Assembly: GCF_036711975.1 (NCBI RefSeq)
Contig: NC_091966.1
Location: forward strand, 31,689,501-31,753,500
DNA: 64,000 nt
DNA from: Onthophagus taurus
Lineage: Eukaryota; Arthropoda; Insecta; Coleoptera; Scarabaeidae
Direction of reading: 5' to 3'
Part shown: positions 24,701-35,040 of the stretch, one piece after another
Layout: the number at the start of each line of letters is the position of its first letter
Numbering within the stretch: the first letter of the stretch is position 1
Translations under genes and position numbers: made by a program
Notes under the pieces: model-generated
Databases searched by the model: none
What the model was told of the DNA's origin: nothing
What the model saw: only the letters and a program-made list of their open reading frames with translations

Positions 24701-27700
24701 TCTGTTAGTATCTATATTTTGTATTTTTTGAAAATTTGCTTATGTTATTAAAGAGCTTTTTCTAGTTTTTTTTTGTTTCTGTTTATTACAAATCTCAACC
24801 ATTATCAAATTAGACTATATAGGGAGACACTACTTAGATACTTCTTCAACAGTTTTACTTTGTATTTCTATGAATTTTGTGATCCTGCCAATCTAACGTA
24901 ATCTTTTTTTATCAGGAAAAAATAAAGACCTCTTCTTGCTTTGTGCTTTTACATCATCCTGTTTCTTCTGCAATGTCCAACAGAGATACATAGAGATGAG
25001 TAATTTTAAAGTTTAAAGAGCAACGCAATCACGAATTTCAATATAAATATTCGTGTGTGTGTGTTCATTCGGTGCTATTAAGTGAGGACAGCATCTGTGT
25101 TGGATAGTGGAAGATAAATAAAGTATGTAAGCAACTCCTATTTCAATGGCTCCTTGCACAACTTTCACACCACTAGAACTTTTGTGCCATCTCATTGTCT
25201 GGTTTATAAAGACGACAGGAAGGACTGTCGACAAGAATACTAAAAGAGTGCTTCTTCACCTTACAATGTTCGATTTATGGCCCTATAACTACTTGCAGAG
25301 GGCTAAATTCTATAAATGACGTTGTGTTTCTATTGCTGTAACACCATGCCACTTTGAGATTATTTGACACGATTACTTTGTCGGTCAACTTGATGGACAT
25401 CTTTACAGTTATTGATTCATACGTTTTCCAACCAGTATGATTCAAACCAATAGTAGTTTATTCCAATTACTCTCTATAATCTTTGTAAATGTCTAAACCG
25501 GTAAATTTTTGCATTTTCTTCTATTATTTTATATAAAATTTGATTTCATTAATATGAATTACTTTTGTTATGATTTAAGTTTAAAACTTTTCTGCGTTGA
25601 TGGCATCGAAACAGCGTTCAACATTATTTATTATAACTAATTTTTTTAAGTTATTTGCTCTTAAATCTTATGATCCTCAAAAGACATTATCCAATACTAT
25701 ATTTATCCTCGTCAATAAATGAATGAATTATATATTCGATGCTTCGAAAACTCATTGCAAACCTGGAATTACTTCATGTTATGCCTGATGCAATCTCTAA
25801 ACTTGGTGTTCTGTACTGTTAACTCTCAATGGTTGTCGTAATTCGTATTCGGATTCATCACCGACCTGTTAAACTAGCAATATTAATTAATCTTTATCTA
25901 ATATTTAAATTTATTATATACTTCTTGGAACATAATGCAGGTTAATTTAAAATGTTTCAACATTTTCACTTTTCAAAAATCAGTAAACGTAAAAACTTAA
26001 GTGGCAGTCCTCATATCAGTTCTAATAAGTGTAATATCTTACAAGGTTAACATTTTTCTTTTCAATTCACCGGATTTAATCGCTTCCTAATCGATCGGTA
26101 TTCATACTTTAATGGTGTAAAATTTTTAGCACCTGAGTACCCGGAATTTTCGTTTTCGTTTCCAATTCTTATTTCAATTTAGAAGAGTTCTTGTTACTAC
26201 ATCTAATCTGAATAAGCTTGTGTGTAGTTTAGGCTTTCTTTCAATCCATATGTACATATCTGATAAACAGTAGGTTGAGTTTTATTTTTGGGAAAACAAT
26301 AATTTCAATCTTTTTTGTAATTTCAATTTTTGTTTTGGAACAATATTCAATTCAACAATGAACTTTGACCTTACCTTTGTCAAGCTTTCAAATTTCCTCG
26401 CTGTATTGGAAAAGTTGTTATAAAAGTCAACAAAACAAAAGGTCAGAATTATATTGTTTGAATTATTGAACACCGCAAAAAAGATTTAATTGGTACTTAA
26501 ATTTAATGATATTTTATTTACTTGTTTATATTAATAAATAAAATAATGTAATCAACCTTGAATCACGGTTTGGATCACCTTCATACTCGTTTTTGAAACA
26601 TATAAATAGCTATTATATTACGTGGAGATGCATTTAAATGTCAGACTTAAACGGAAGTAATTGCATTTTGTAAATGGAGCTCGTTATTTTTTTATGTTTA
26701 CGTTGTTGTTTCAGTTCGAGTTAACTGCTAAGAAAAGAGCACGTTCGAGCCGTCCAATTAGCGGAATATCTAGAGGTATAAAAATTGTTAAGAAACGTTA
26801 AGGATATTAATGTAAATTTTACGGACGAAGTAAACGGAAAAACAAGAAAAATCTTTGCCGAGTAATTAAATTATTTGGAGCGAAATTACAAAGTCTGGTC
26901 GTAAACCCATTCGGAAAGTGGCATAAGTCACTGGGGTGAACAAACATGACCGTAAAAACTGTGGAGAAATATGCTCAGAGTTTAGATCCGGACGACTTCG
27001 TACTCGTTCTTTCGGAAGTTTTCCGCGTTTATCTTAAGGAGAGTTTGTGAGATTATTGATTAAAAGTTGAGATAAAAGGGGTAATTTACGTTAAAATATG
27101 GAGTATTATGGGTTTAAATCTTATTAAATTACTTTTTTTTTATTATTTTTTGTCTACACCCTGTATTATTCTTATTATTATTATTATAAAACAGTTAAGT
27201 CCTGTTTTTCTATGAGTAACGCAGGAAAACCCGCATTTTCAAATACATTTATTACTAGGCTCGTCACGCAATGGGGTTGGCCGTATTGATTTTCCCCCCA
27301 AGAAGCCAACTCACCACTCCTCACTATTTTGTGTGTGTAATAACTCGAATACATTAGGGGAGCGGAGAAACGGTTTTTTAAAAGGTTTCCCTACCTGTGT
27401 GTTAAATATATAAATACTATCCTATTGTGTGTGTTTTATGAATTAAAAATGTATATTAATAATAAAAATTTTATGAAAACTGAACTTTATACTGACCTCT
27501 TCACCTTTATAGTTGTGGTAACGAATCCATTTGGACAACCTTGGTCTCCAATATTCTAACATGTAAGCTTCGGCGAATTCAACTCCAAGACCATTCCCAA
27601 ATCGACCAGCTGTTCCTGCTGCTGTGATCACATGGACTGTTTTTAAATCGATTTGGATCCATTCTTCTGGTTCTGTGGTTGCTTGCTTTAATGGGCACCA

Positions 27701-30700
27701 TGCACCACCATGTTTTTCTGTACGTATACTAAAAATAAATATCAAAATTGTAATTAAAATTATTTTTTATTAGGTGTATTAATCTCATATTTTTTCTAAT
27801 AAAGTATAAAGAAAAAATTGAGGTTGAAAGATCAATATGAGAAAATTTCAATAATTTAATTTTTTTACTTGGGGGTGGTAATCCCAAATTCCAATAATTT
27901 AAGGCACAAAGAAAGATGTCTATTACTGTCAGGAGTTGGGAGTTGGGCCAAAGAAAGACGGATTTGTTTCCGAACGAGTTTAAAGAATTGGAGCCTGTTA
28001 GCATCTTGTTTGTAACGTTTAAAATTTTGGAGAGAAGTGTTGAAATTAGGTTATTGGGTCATCTTAATGAGGTTAGTATTCTACTACAAAATCAATAGAA
28101 TAAAAGTGTTACTACCCTTGGAATTATCCAGGATTATACTATACCAATAACTTTATGTTCTGACTTAGAACACTCCAGAATCAATATGTTGATGATTTTC
28201 AAATGTATTAAAATTTTAAAAGGAGATAACTTAAACTTTGCCCAATCAAATGTCTTTAATTATCTTTATTAATACTGAACGACGTAATTTCACCCATGAA
28301 GCCTCTAAACTTTGATTTGCTTCAGCAAGTTGATTTGGCTCTGTTTCTATTCAGTTTTTTTATGTCTATTATTACGTTAAGAGAATTTAATACAAAGCAA
28401 ATATATCAACCAGTGTAAAAATGAAGCTGTTCTAAGTTCAAATTAAGCCAAATTATGTCGAATTAATGTCGAACCTGAAGTTGACAAAACTGAAAATGAA
28501 GAAAAATAAACTCTAGGAGAAATTAATTAAAGTCAATACATTTCCTAATAATTATGGCAGAGAGAAATAAAAGCAATAACGAAGTAACAATGGAACCCTG
28601 AAGGACTCTCAACCCAGTTCGCGCATTTTAGACAAGCTTCTAGTTGTATTGAAAAAGGAACGATTTAATTGAAATCAATAATAATATTCCCTAATTATAA
28701 AAACTAAAATCAACGCAAAATTTATATGAAAATTAAATTGAAAATTAAATTTGAATTCAAATCCAAGTCAAATGGAGTATAACACAAACGAAAAATCATG
28801 TCAAAATAAAGTTAAGCCAAGTAGAACTTAAGACAATGCCAGCCAAAGTAATGTCAACCCAAGTAAAAATGAAGTCATGTTATGTCAAAACGAATTCAAG
28901 CCAAGTCAAAATGAAAATGAACCTTAAAATGAAATTAACCCAAGATATAATAAGGCTATCCTAATTAAAAAAAATTCAGCTTATGCAAAAATAAAATCAT
29001 GTTAGAATTAAGTTAGCTGAAGTTTGAAATTAATATTAGGTAAAGTTAAATCAATTTAGGTAAGAATAAAATTAATCCTAGTTGAAAGGATTTCAACGGA
29101 AGTAAAAATGAAGTCGACTCAATATGAAATCAAGTCGACACAATATAAAATGTTGTTAAAATCAAGGTCAACACAAATCAAAATGGGGTTGACCCAACTC
29201 AAAATAAATTCAACCCATGTCAAAATAAAATCGATAAATAGATATTAAATTAACCTAATTCAAAGTTAAATCAACCTGGGTGAAAATGAATGTGTAGTCA
29301 AAATGATGTCAGTTCATATTACAATGATGGTGACAAGACAAAATAATATGTTGTTGATGCTGACTCATAGGATGACCTGCAAAAACAACTACACAGGTTT
29401 TATCAAGCGAGTGAAGTTTTAAACATAGCTTTCTCTACTTCAAAAACTGAATACATGGTGGTAGCAAGGAACCCAACAAGATGGTAATCAATAACAAGTC
29501 CGTTGTACAAACCATGGAATTTTATTACTTGGGTGTGGACATTTCAAGTACGTGCGATAGTGTAAAGGACCTGAGATGTCAGATTAACAAACCGTTCGTA
29601 ATTTCAGGCTGCCTACGAGATACAGTTTGGTCGAAGATGAATTGTAATGGTAGGCTATACAAGCCTTGCATCTGCCCAAAATTGAAATACGTGAAGACAC
29701 AAAAAAACTAACAGCATGTTAAGAGTATCAAAAATGAATACCTTGAGAACAATCTCATGAAAGACCAGATGGGACAGAATTAAGAACTCCGACATCAAAG
29801 ACCAATATGATTTTTTGAGATCTTTGAGATCGGCTCCCATTTTAGTTCCAGACTTGAACTCTTCACATCTATGTTCTTCATAATACGCTGCTATACTGTT
29901 TTGTAATTTTTATATTCCGTAACAATCTAAACGTCCTTCCAAATATATAGGCACTTTTTTGAACGAAATAATAACTCAAATCAAAAACGATATAAATAAG
30001 TAGATATTATGATAAATACTAAATCAACTTATTTTCTCTTTAGATTGAATTTATTTTCTAATAAAATGTATTCTCAATCCATAGAGAACTCAATAAGTTC
30101 TTGAAAGTCACGTCTATTACACACATAAGAGGTTCTAAGAACTCCCGAAAAGAAGTAAAAGAAGTCCGTTTGGACATGAAAAGGCAATCAACGAAGAGCG
30201 GTGGCCGGTTTTCAACCGCAGAAGTAGAGACGATTGATATTCGACGTATAAAGATGTCAAATGTCACATGTCCGGAGCGATATGTCGATTTATGACGCGA
30301 GGACGCGGCCGGACGCCCAAATGGAATTGAAAATGGTGTCCGGGAATGTGGTCATGAAACCGATATGAACCGTCAGGCAAGTTCCTAAGGCAATAAAACC
30401 GTTCTGAATGCGTTTCATCGGATTCCATATTTTATGCAACTCCATATCCGGGAAACAAAATAAATAAACTCAAATAAAAAAAATGAATTGGTTTAAAGTT
30501 GGAGTTAAAAAGAAAATATGCGGTAGAGTTGAGAAAATATGACGTAAAGAGGCGGCTGTTTACATTCCTTATGTGTCTTCTTATTCACCTACTTCAGTTG
30601 AGAGACTATAAAACGTCCATCTAGAAATGCTACCGCGAAAGTACCTACGAGGAGAAAAGGTACGTGATCTGTCACTGTCACGGGTGAGCTTAGAATGAGG

Positions 30701-33700
30701 AGGTGTTTCTTCTCGTTCCGAGAAAGGCGCGCGTTCAATTCGGGAAAACATGAAGGATTGCCAGCGGAATTTCCGCCCTTCAGTCGATTAGCATAAATTT
30801 AAACTTACCGGCCGTGATGGGGACCCACATTGCTACTGTCGAACGATGAACTTGCCGTTATATCCTCGTCTTTTATGGAACCATTTTCCATACCCAAAGG
30901 AGCGATACATTGAGCTATAATAAAAACAATTTAATATTTAATTTTATATCAGTAAATAAAACAAAATAAACAAAATAAAAAATTAAAAAGTAGATTGTTT
31001 ACTTTGTTTTAATAATCAATTTTAGGCGATATTAAAAATTTTAGATTCATTTTCAAAATCAGTATTTCTGTGAGAATTGTTTATTTAAATTAATTAAATA
31101 AATAATCCTGAATAATAAATAGATTGGGTTATTCGTGTTAAATTAAATATTATTGAAACGTTCGGATTTTATTAATTTTTTTTACAATAGGTTATAATTG
31201 CTATTTGATTCAAACAAAAAATGTATGTAAATATGGATGCTGTGTGGAATAAGAACAATTTGTGGAAAAGTAGAAATGATGGGTTGGAAAGAAAGTGAAA
31301 AACAACTTTGGATAAAATCATGTCAATATGAAGCCATCACCAGGTCAATTAATACTGAGAGAAGGTGGAATAGAACTAATGAAATAATATAAATCTGCTC
31401 TTTAACAACATTACCTAAAAATACAAGTATGTACGTAAATTATAAGTATGCGGTAATTTTATAATTATTTCTTTTTATATTTCAGGTAGTAAATTCCAAT
31501 TTGATTTCGTTAAAATCAATGAGGTAATTAACATTTTGTTTGCTCCACCCATGCATAAAGTATCAGGTTTTTCAATAAAGACACCATAACTTTGTATATA
31601 AATAAAACAGAATAATTGAGATATTGAGCTAGAATTTATTCCAGGTGCTGTACACCACCTGCTCTTACCATGGAATTCGTTATCGATCATATTAGCACCG
31701 CGAGCACGTTTGCAGCGAACGATTCCTTGGACCTAATTTTGCACCACTCTTTCACACATATTGGTGAAACCATGGCAATTTCATGTTCGATATTGTCCCT
31801 GAATTCCTTTAATATTGTTGGCTTGTTGGCGTAAACCAACTACTTAACGTATTTTTTGAGATTACGTGGTTATTGAACTTCCTCTTCAATAGATTAATTC
31901 TTTGGTCAGCTGTGTCAACATCAGCTGTGGTTCCACAGTGTTGGTCACTAATATCAAGTCCATCCAATTCTGGCAAAAAATAGTCTTCCAACATGGCAAC
32001 ATAGCGAATTCCATTCATAGTGATAATACGTGAACAGCGTGAATACGAGCTATAACATCTTTAATATTTGTAATTGGTTTGCGGTAAACCTGTTTAAAAA
32101 AAAACCCTAAAAAAGAAATCCAGTGGACTCAAATCCGGGAACTTAGGAGGCTATAGTGTAGGTATACCTCTTTCAATCTATCATATTAGAACCAATAGTT
32201 GAATTTGCAATGGAATATCATCTAGTAATGATAGTAACAAATAATTATCACTAAAAATTGAAGATACAAGTTTGAAATAAGTCGGTCATGTAGAATGTGT
32301 GGACCAACGATGTTGATGTTTAATAATCTAGTCCAAATGCTTATTGACCATAGTCTTTGGGGTGACGTTTTGGGTATTAAATGGGGGTTTTCATCTCTCC
32401 ATTTATGCAAGTTATGACTATTTAGGATACCAGTCTGAGTAAATATGGATTCATAACTCCAGAGAATGTTTTTAATAAAATGTGGATCATTATTTACGAA
32501 ATACATTAACTACTACAAAACCTGACTCAAAACTCTTTGTCTCCATCATGTAGATCTCGAAGTTTTTGAAGTCTCTTCAATACAAATATGATTATTGAAT
32601 TCTCTTCAATAATCATGAATTGAATCTTTTTGGAATAATTCATTGTGTCTCAACAAATTCAAAAATTTGTTCTTCTTGATCGGCGATTAGTGTAGGATGG
32701 CGTCCTCTCTTATTCTTACGGGAATTAAAATTACCAGTTCCTACTAATCTTTGCTCTACCTGTCTTATGGCTTTTTCATCATTATGTCCACGATTTGAAA
32801 TCATTTTACAGATGACAAATTGCTCCATTTGAAGTACACAGTGTAAGTAAAGAAATAAGGACTGATCTTAAGCATTGCAAAATTTGTAACTAACTCTCTT
32901 TCGTAATGAGCTTCTATATATTTAATATTGACATCTCTAGAATAAAGACTAGTTCTTCTCCACTTTTGAATAGCTTGTTTCTTTGCATAAAAAGCTCAAT
33001 TGACATTGTTGTGTTGGGATAACATGAGAATTTTATCTACGCTTGGTAATCGCTCTCTTATATTTGGAAGAGCCAATTCTTTACCAAATGATTTTAAAAG
33101 TATTCGTTTTTTATAATTGTAAGTTTTCTACTTATCTATATTTTTAGTATAAGCAATAAATGCATTCAAATATTATGACGAGTACAAGATGTACAGCTGA
33201 TTCTAGTGACATGATACCTATTGATCGTAACATTCAGATATAGATAGAACATAAACCTGCTCTTTTTGCGAATATATGACATTATCACAATGTTTTGCAA
33301 AAACGCAATCTATAATGGATTCTTATTTCTCTTTTCCAATACATATAGGTTTTGTGGAGCGTCGTTTATTTTTCAGCACAATTCCAAGAAGAATAATTTG
33401 CTAAATTAAGTAAGTAAAAACTTTGCAAAAGATGGTTGTAAAGAAATTACCTGTTATCACTCTTCGACCAGTTTTATAAAGAGTATTCATGAGGTCTTTC
33501 CCCACACGTTCACTTTGTAATTTTTCAGACTGACCCATAAATGGGTTTCCTGCGTAAATTTGCATGTTGAAAAAGTACGATGTCTTTACGTCTACGAGAT
33601 CCCAAATTTTTATTCCATATCGAGCTGACTTTGACTTATATAAATAAAAGATTATTGTAAGTTGTTGATGAATTTATGTAATTGATTAATTTAATTTCTC

Positions 33701-35040
33701 TTTTCTTGAATTTTTTTTATGATTATAATATTTATATTGTAGCTTCTTAATTGAAAGTAATAAATTCCGACGACCAATTCATTTTGAGAGAACCGATTTA
33801 GAATGCCATATCTTCATTTTGCAGCAAACTGGAAGGATTTCTTCGCGTGTTCACTATTTACTTCTTGACACAAATATTGATCTGTGAGAACACCATCTTC
33901 GTTGATTTCTTCTCGGTCTTTATTCACCTCCTCTGGCATTATTTGGAAGTAGCTTTTGTGCTGAATTCTTTTTGCTAAAATCTTTGACTTTAAAGAACAA
34001 CTAATTCCATTTAATGACCAAAATTCTGCTTGGAAGATTTTTCGTAAATAAAAAATGAGAAAATGTTGTTATAAAGAAGGGTGATAAAGAATGACATTCT
34101 AATATATTTTCACAAATGTGTGTGAAATAAAGAGTTTTATTAAATAACTATTTATGTACTAACCTAACATTAAATGTTTTGCTCTACTTTAACAACACGT
34201 ATTATTAATCCTTTTTATTTGTTTAAGGTTAAGGCCGTATAGAACGTGTTTATGGTCAACAAAAAATTGAATTTCTACTACTATGCGTCGACAAAAAGGA
34301 ATCACAAGTCAAAGATCTCCAACGTATAAAATGTAATCCCTCAGGGACTATAGAATACTAAATTAATTATTATGATGAATGGACTATAAGTGTGAATAAG
34401 AAAAATATTGATGACATGCAACAAATTCCAATCTATACATATAAGGAGACGTTAAAGAATTATTATTATTGAGAAAAGAAGAATTTTACATTAAGATTAA
34501 GATCTATTTTATAAATAGTTAAGGCATAATATTATTTTAAAATTAAATTATAATTATTAATATGCCAAATAGAATAGATTTAATATACGAAAATAACATA
34601 GGATGTGAATTTTTGATTTCTCACTTTTGAATGATATTGTACACAATTTAAAATTCCATAAATACATCCGAAACTTGATTAAATATAGATTCCCCTCCTG
34701 TTAAACATGTCAGAAATTTTCCACGTAATATTAACAAAGTTGAGCGTTCAGATTAATTGGTAATAATTCCATCGGCGGTAGTTTTTGATCGATGGAAATT
34801 ATTCATGACCCTGCTTCGTTGCCCAGTAATTTCTGTATTAATAATGGATAGGGGAGAGAGAGAATCGAAATTCCCTAGACTACCGACAACATCCCTCCTC
34901 CCCTTTTGTGCAAATGTACCTATTCCAGCAATTACCTAGTTTGAACCGTAACTATCGACTCTTGTGTACTTACAAGGATCCACGGACGCGTTCTCCCAAA
35001 CCGAAACCAGAAGGATCAGCGTCAGGATAATTATGTTCAT
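11760..35040 (-). CDS. Ddr: Discoidin domain receptor tyrosine kinase, six coding exons, 909 aa
   Basis: A collagen-type receptor tyrosine kinase rebuilt by joining, on the minus strand, 35040-34974, 30914-30809, 27728-27497, 14197-12979, 12927-12782 and 12719-11760. Every intron is GT-AG, phases agree, and the sum is 2730 nt. Residues 1-20 form a hydrophobic signal peptide. The discoidin domain spans Cys25 to Cys181 (QCIAPLGM to VELYGC). A discoidin-like domain covers about 185-361. A single membrane helix lies at about 402-425. The juxtamembrane region has YAIP (Tyr546), equivalent to the YAVP/YSVP site of vertebrate DDRs. The kinase has VAIK Lys657, HRD Asp761, Asn766, DFG Asp779 and the YVNDYY loop (787-792). 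Length is close to human DDR1/DDR2. Oddities are Ser625 for the first P-loop Gly and Asp674 for the helix-C Glu. Family members bind fibrillar collagen and signal slowly; that role here is inferred from homology. Confidence 0.93.
12782..12927 (-). CDS. Ddr: Ddr exon 5: juxtamembrane segment with YAIP motif
   Basis: A 146-bp exon bounded by acceptor TTTATAG and donor GTATGTG. It is flanked by introns of 51 bp (12928-12978) and 62 bp (12720-12781). It completes the split codon of Asp542 and encodes AYDYAIPEAG, a Ser/Thr-rich stretch and RNSHVS. YAIP sits where vertebrate DDRs have the conserved YAVP/YSVP phosphorylation site ahead of the kinase. It would be missed by an open-frame search because it is short. 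Confidence 0.88.
12979..14197 (-). CDS. Ddr: Ddr exon 4: end of discoidin domain, discoidin-like domain, membrane helix
   Basis: A 1219-bp exon, residues 136-541 plus one base. Acceptor TTTGTTTTAG precedes VFQGNINTYLEAKIELDPPI; donor GTAAGTTT follows the split Asp codon. It includes the end of the discoidin domain (RTVCMRVELYGC), then WTDGIVSYSMPQGD, GLGQLIDG and WVGW, the discoidin-like domain hallmarks. A Pro/Thr-rich stalk (FTPEPEPTTISP), the membrane helix at about 402-425 and a Tyr-rich cytoplasmic part (NEYQEPYQAL, FAPYYSYSS) follow. Asn251 (NDS) and Asn324 (NVT) are possible glycosylation sites. Confidence 0.93.
14198..16530. other. Ddr intron 3, left part: no recognisable feature
   Basis: Intronic DNA with short frames but no motif that I can assign. 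A locally GC-richer patch at about 14800-14960 and another at 15120-15360 have no coding signature on either strand. Confidence 0.5.
16537..16990 (+). mobile_element. Non-LTR retrotransposon RT fragment in Ddr intron 3
   Basis: The plus strand codes for the central reverse transcriptase region: KGKTSSMFVMEKGV, a stop, then QEHSLSLLLFIAFMDEVVK (the 'G..QG..LSP.LF..F.D' block). NLRAIMCHVDDVVLIAEEI follows, equivalent to the YADD catalytic box but with HVDD in place of YADD. VVTRTEEQVNNIHIECD then matches the segment after it. Frame changes and stops are present. A 132-codon frame on the other strand here is only an antisense shadow. Confidence 0.7.
17840..18100 (+). mobile_element. Non-LTR retrotransposon 3' coding tail in Ddr intron 3
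   Basis: Pieces EVWTDIVETKKMVRTNEMEF and then WNRLPRISKDCRPTSKRPPG, QSPKRWKVSW match the C-terminal end of insect LINE ORF2 (the 'MEMDFLRRS...', 'RLPK....P.GRR.RGRP...W' pattern). Stops lie between them. It may be the tail of the element whose RT lies at 16537-16990, with about 850 bp of unrelated or decayed DNA between. Confidence 0.55.
18870..19120. other. GC-rich island inside Ddr intron 3
   Basis: A sharply bounded stretch much richer in G and C than its neighbours, including GGGGGCGCGGGCGTCGCGGC at about 18999-19018, with several CpG dinucleotides. It shows no open reading frame. It could be an internal promoter, an unannotated noncoding exon, or transposon sequence; the bases alone do not decide. 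Confidence 0.5.
20466..20648. mobile_element. Possible short mariner-type MITE nested in the TTAA element
   Basis: About 183 bp with similar outward ends: TATACAGGTGTC on the left and TATACAAGGTGATG read inward from the right. TA-flanked 'TACAGGGTG'-like tips are typical of mariner-derived MITEs in insects. The internal sequence is noncoding. A single unpaired tip of similar type (TATACAGGGTAATTC) is readable on the minus strand ending near 21303. Confidence 0.35.
20701..21760 (-). pseudogene. Decayed transposase: Mutator-like segment plus YqaJ-type nuclease domain
   Basis: Minus-strand reading from 21759 gives MCGIKRKLYTEESKESIEIN and SAVV. After a one-base frame change it continues GTGYTQAEELLLCVDIPFML and TKPFQKYRETVSD, matching the segment of insect Mutator-like transposase proteins that follows a Cys-rich module. 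Nearer the 3' end, WIQERYLCLTASRFGDVCRM, RHTS-like NDTSCLNKVKSILY, HGQDYEWLALKKFE, then (after one stop) ASPNETIKNENAIVEVKCP match the YqaJ/lambda-exonuclease-like fold: LTAS.FG, E..AL, S.DG (here SPNE) and the catalytic E.K (VEVKCP). The expected DDE core between the two parts is missing, so the copy is internally deleted. Stops and the frameshift make it dead. Confidence 0.65.
23925..24115. repeat. Diverged direct repeat, copy 1
   Basis: Begins TTACAGTGATTTGATGGCAA and contains TTCATTCTACCTTTGCCAAC and AGTATCTATGTTTTGTATTT. The same order of blocks is found again at 24543-24735. The unit is noncoding as far as I can see and may be a transposon or SINE fragment of unknown type. Confidence 0.6.
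24160..24215. other. Near-perfect 24-bp hairpin in Ddr intron 3
   Basis: Arms at 24160-24183 and 24192-24215 differ at only two positions. As RNA, the plus strand would have 22 Watson-Crick pairs, one G-U pair and one A-A mismatch, closed by the eight-base loop GTGAGGAA. Pairing does not obviously extend beyond the arms. It could be a precursor-type small RNA hairpin or a fold-back transposon scrap. Confidence 0.6.
24543..24735. repeat. Diverged direct repeat, copy 2
   Basis: Second copy of the unit at 23925-24115, offset by about 615 bp: ATTACAGTGATTTGATGGCA, TTTATTCTACCTCTGCCAAC and AGTATCTATATTTTGTATTT in the same order. A further partial echo (TTATTAAAGAGCTTTTT twice, at about 24657 and 24749) suggests local re-duplication. 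Confidence 0.6.
25000..27490. other. Ddr intron 3, right part: no recognisable gene
   Basis: AT-rich intronic DNA without a recognisable coding motif. A GC-richer patch at about 26890-27060 stands out and is not open in any frame; it could be regulatory. A 'CACCCTGTATTATTC' tip at about 27162 resembles a mariner-type MITE end. Confidence 0.45.
27497..27728 (-). CDS. Ddr: Ddr exon 3: core of discoidin domain
   Basis: A 232-bp exon encoding residues 59-135: IRTEKHGGAWCPLKQATTEP, then EEWIQIDLKTVHVITAAGTA and GRFGNGLGVEFAEAYMLEYW to YKGEE. The GAWCP, 'W.Q.DL' and 'G..G..LG.EF...Y.L.Y' blocks are diagnostic for DDR discoidin domains. The acceptor TTTTTAG falls inside the open frame; the donor is GTCAGT, with C at the third position, slightly off consensus. 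The 13.3-kb intron downstream (14198-27496) is the largest of the gene. Confidence 0.92.
28370..29345. repeat. Degenerate minisatellite, ~20-25 bp period, in Ddr intron 2
   Basis: Nearly 1 kb made of imperfect repeats of words such as AAGTCAAAATGAA, TCAACCCAAGT and AAAATGAAGTC, with period about 20-25 bp. The plus strand is markedly poor in T-rich runs and rich in A and C relative to the surrounding DNA. There is no reading frame. It is directly upstream of a LINE fragment. Confidence 0.65.
29360..29830 (+). mobile_element. Non-LTR retrotransposon RT fragment in Ddr intron 2
   Basis: Plus-strand pieces follow LINE ORF2 downstream of the catalytic box: DDLQKQLHRFYQASEVLNIA, then FSTSKTEYMVVARNPTRW, VVQTMEFYYLGVDISSTCDS and VISGCLRDTVWSKM, with a decayed tail (MLRVSKMNTLRTIS, KTRWDRIKNSDIKD). 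The 'STSKT..M', 'YLG..IS' and 'SGCLRD..W' blocks are typical of insect endonuclease/reverse-transcriptase elements. Frame changes are present; the copy is truncated at its 5' end. Confidence 0.75.
30809..30914 (-). CDS. Ddr: Ddr exon 2: start of discoidin domain
   Basis: A 106-bp exon bounded by acceptor TTATTATAG and donor GTAAGTTT, residues 23-58. It encodes QCIAPLGMENGSIKDEDITA and SSSFDSSNVGPHHG, and its last two bases complete Arg with exon 3. The pattern matches the 'C..ALGM....I.D..I.ASSS' opening of DDR discoidin domains. Cys25 should pair with Cys181. Asn33 (NGS) is a possible glycosylation site. It has no start or stop of its own and is recognisable only from the join. Confidence 0.9.
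31475..32030 (-). mobile_element. Mariner-type transposase fragment A in Ddr intron 1
   Basis: Minus-strand reading gives MNGIRYVAMLEDYFLPELDG and then LDISDQHCGTTADVDTADQR, the end of a Tc1/mariner-class DDE transposase (family: 'T..G.RY..ML..F..P.L', 'QQDGA..HTA'). VVGLRQQANNIKGIQ, TNMCERVVQN and RCKRARGANMIDNEFHG match the C-terminal end. The DNA-binding half is absent. Several frame changes are visible. Confidence 0.65.
32035..32830 (-). mobile_element. Mariner/IS630-type transposase fragment B in Ddr intron 1
   Basis: From high to low coordinates: a helix-turn-helix-type piece (AIRQVEQRLVGTGNFNSRKN, RGRHPTLIADQEEQIFEFVE), then KRLQKLRDLHDGDKEF, FIKNILWSYESIFTQTGILN (DDE region 1; the usual DE is ES/YES here), SHNLHKWRDENPHLI, NINIVGPHILHDRL and PPKFPDLSPLDFFF. 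The PP.SPDL.PLD motif and 'N.HN.H.W...NP' are diagnostic. It is a different lineage from fragment A, which abuts it at about 32030. It has stops and shifts and is inactive. Confidence 0.7.
32870..34070 (-). mobile_element. piggyBac-type transposase remnant in Ddr intron 1
   Basis: Minus-strand pieces in order: MPEEVNKDREEINEDGVLTD (acidic N-terminal part), KSKSARYGIKIWDLVDVKTS and YFFNMQIYAGNPF, GKDLMNTLYKTGRRVITG, NIVIMSYIRKKSRFMFYLYL, and KELALPNIRERLPSVDKIL before a decayed Cys-rich end. KYGIK.W.L.D.KT and Y.TGR..T are core piggyBac transposase blocks, and VSYVPKK is the region before the last Asp. A large central part is deleted. Terminal repeats were not located. Confidence 0.7.

Noticed and set aside
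28370..29345. CRISPR-like short repeat array
   Set aside because: Repeats are degenerate and contiguous, without unique spacers, and the DNA is from an animal.
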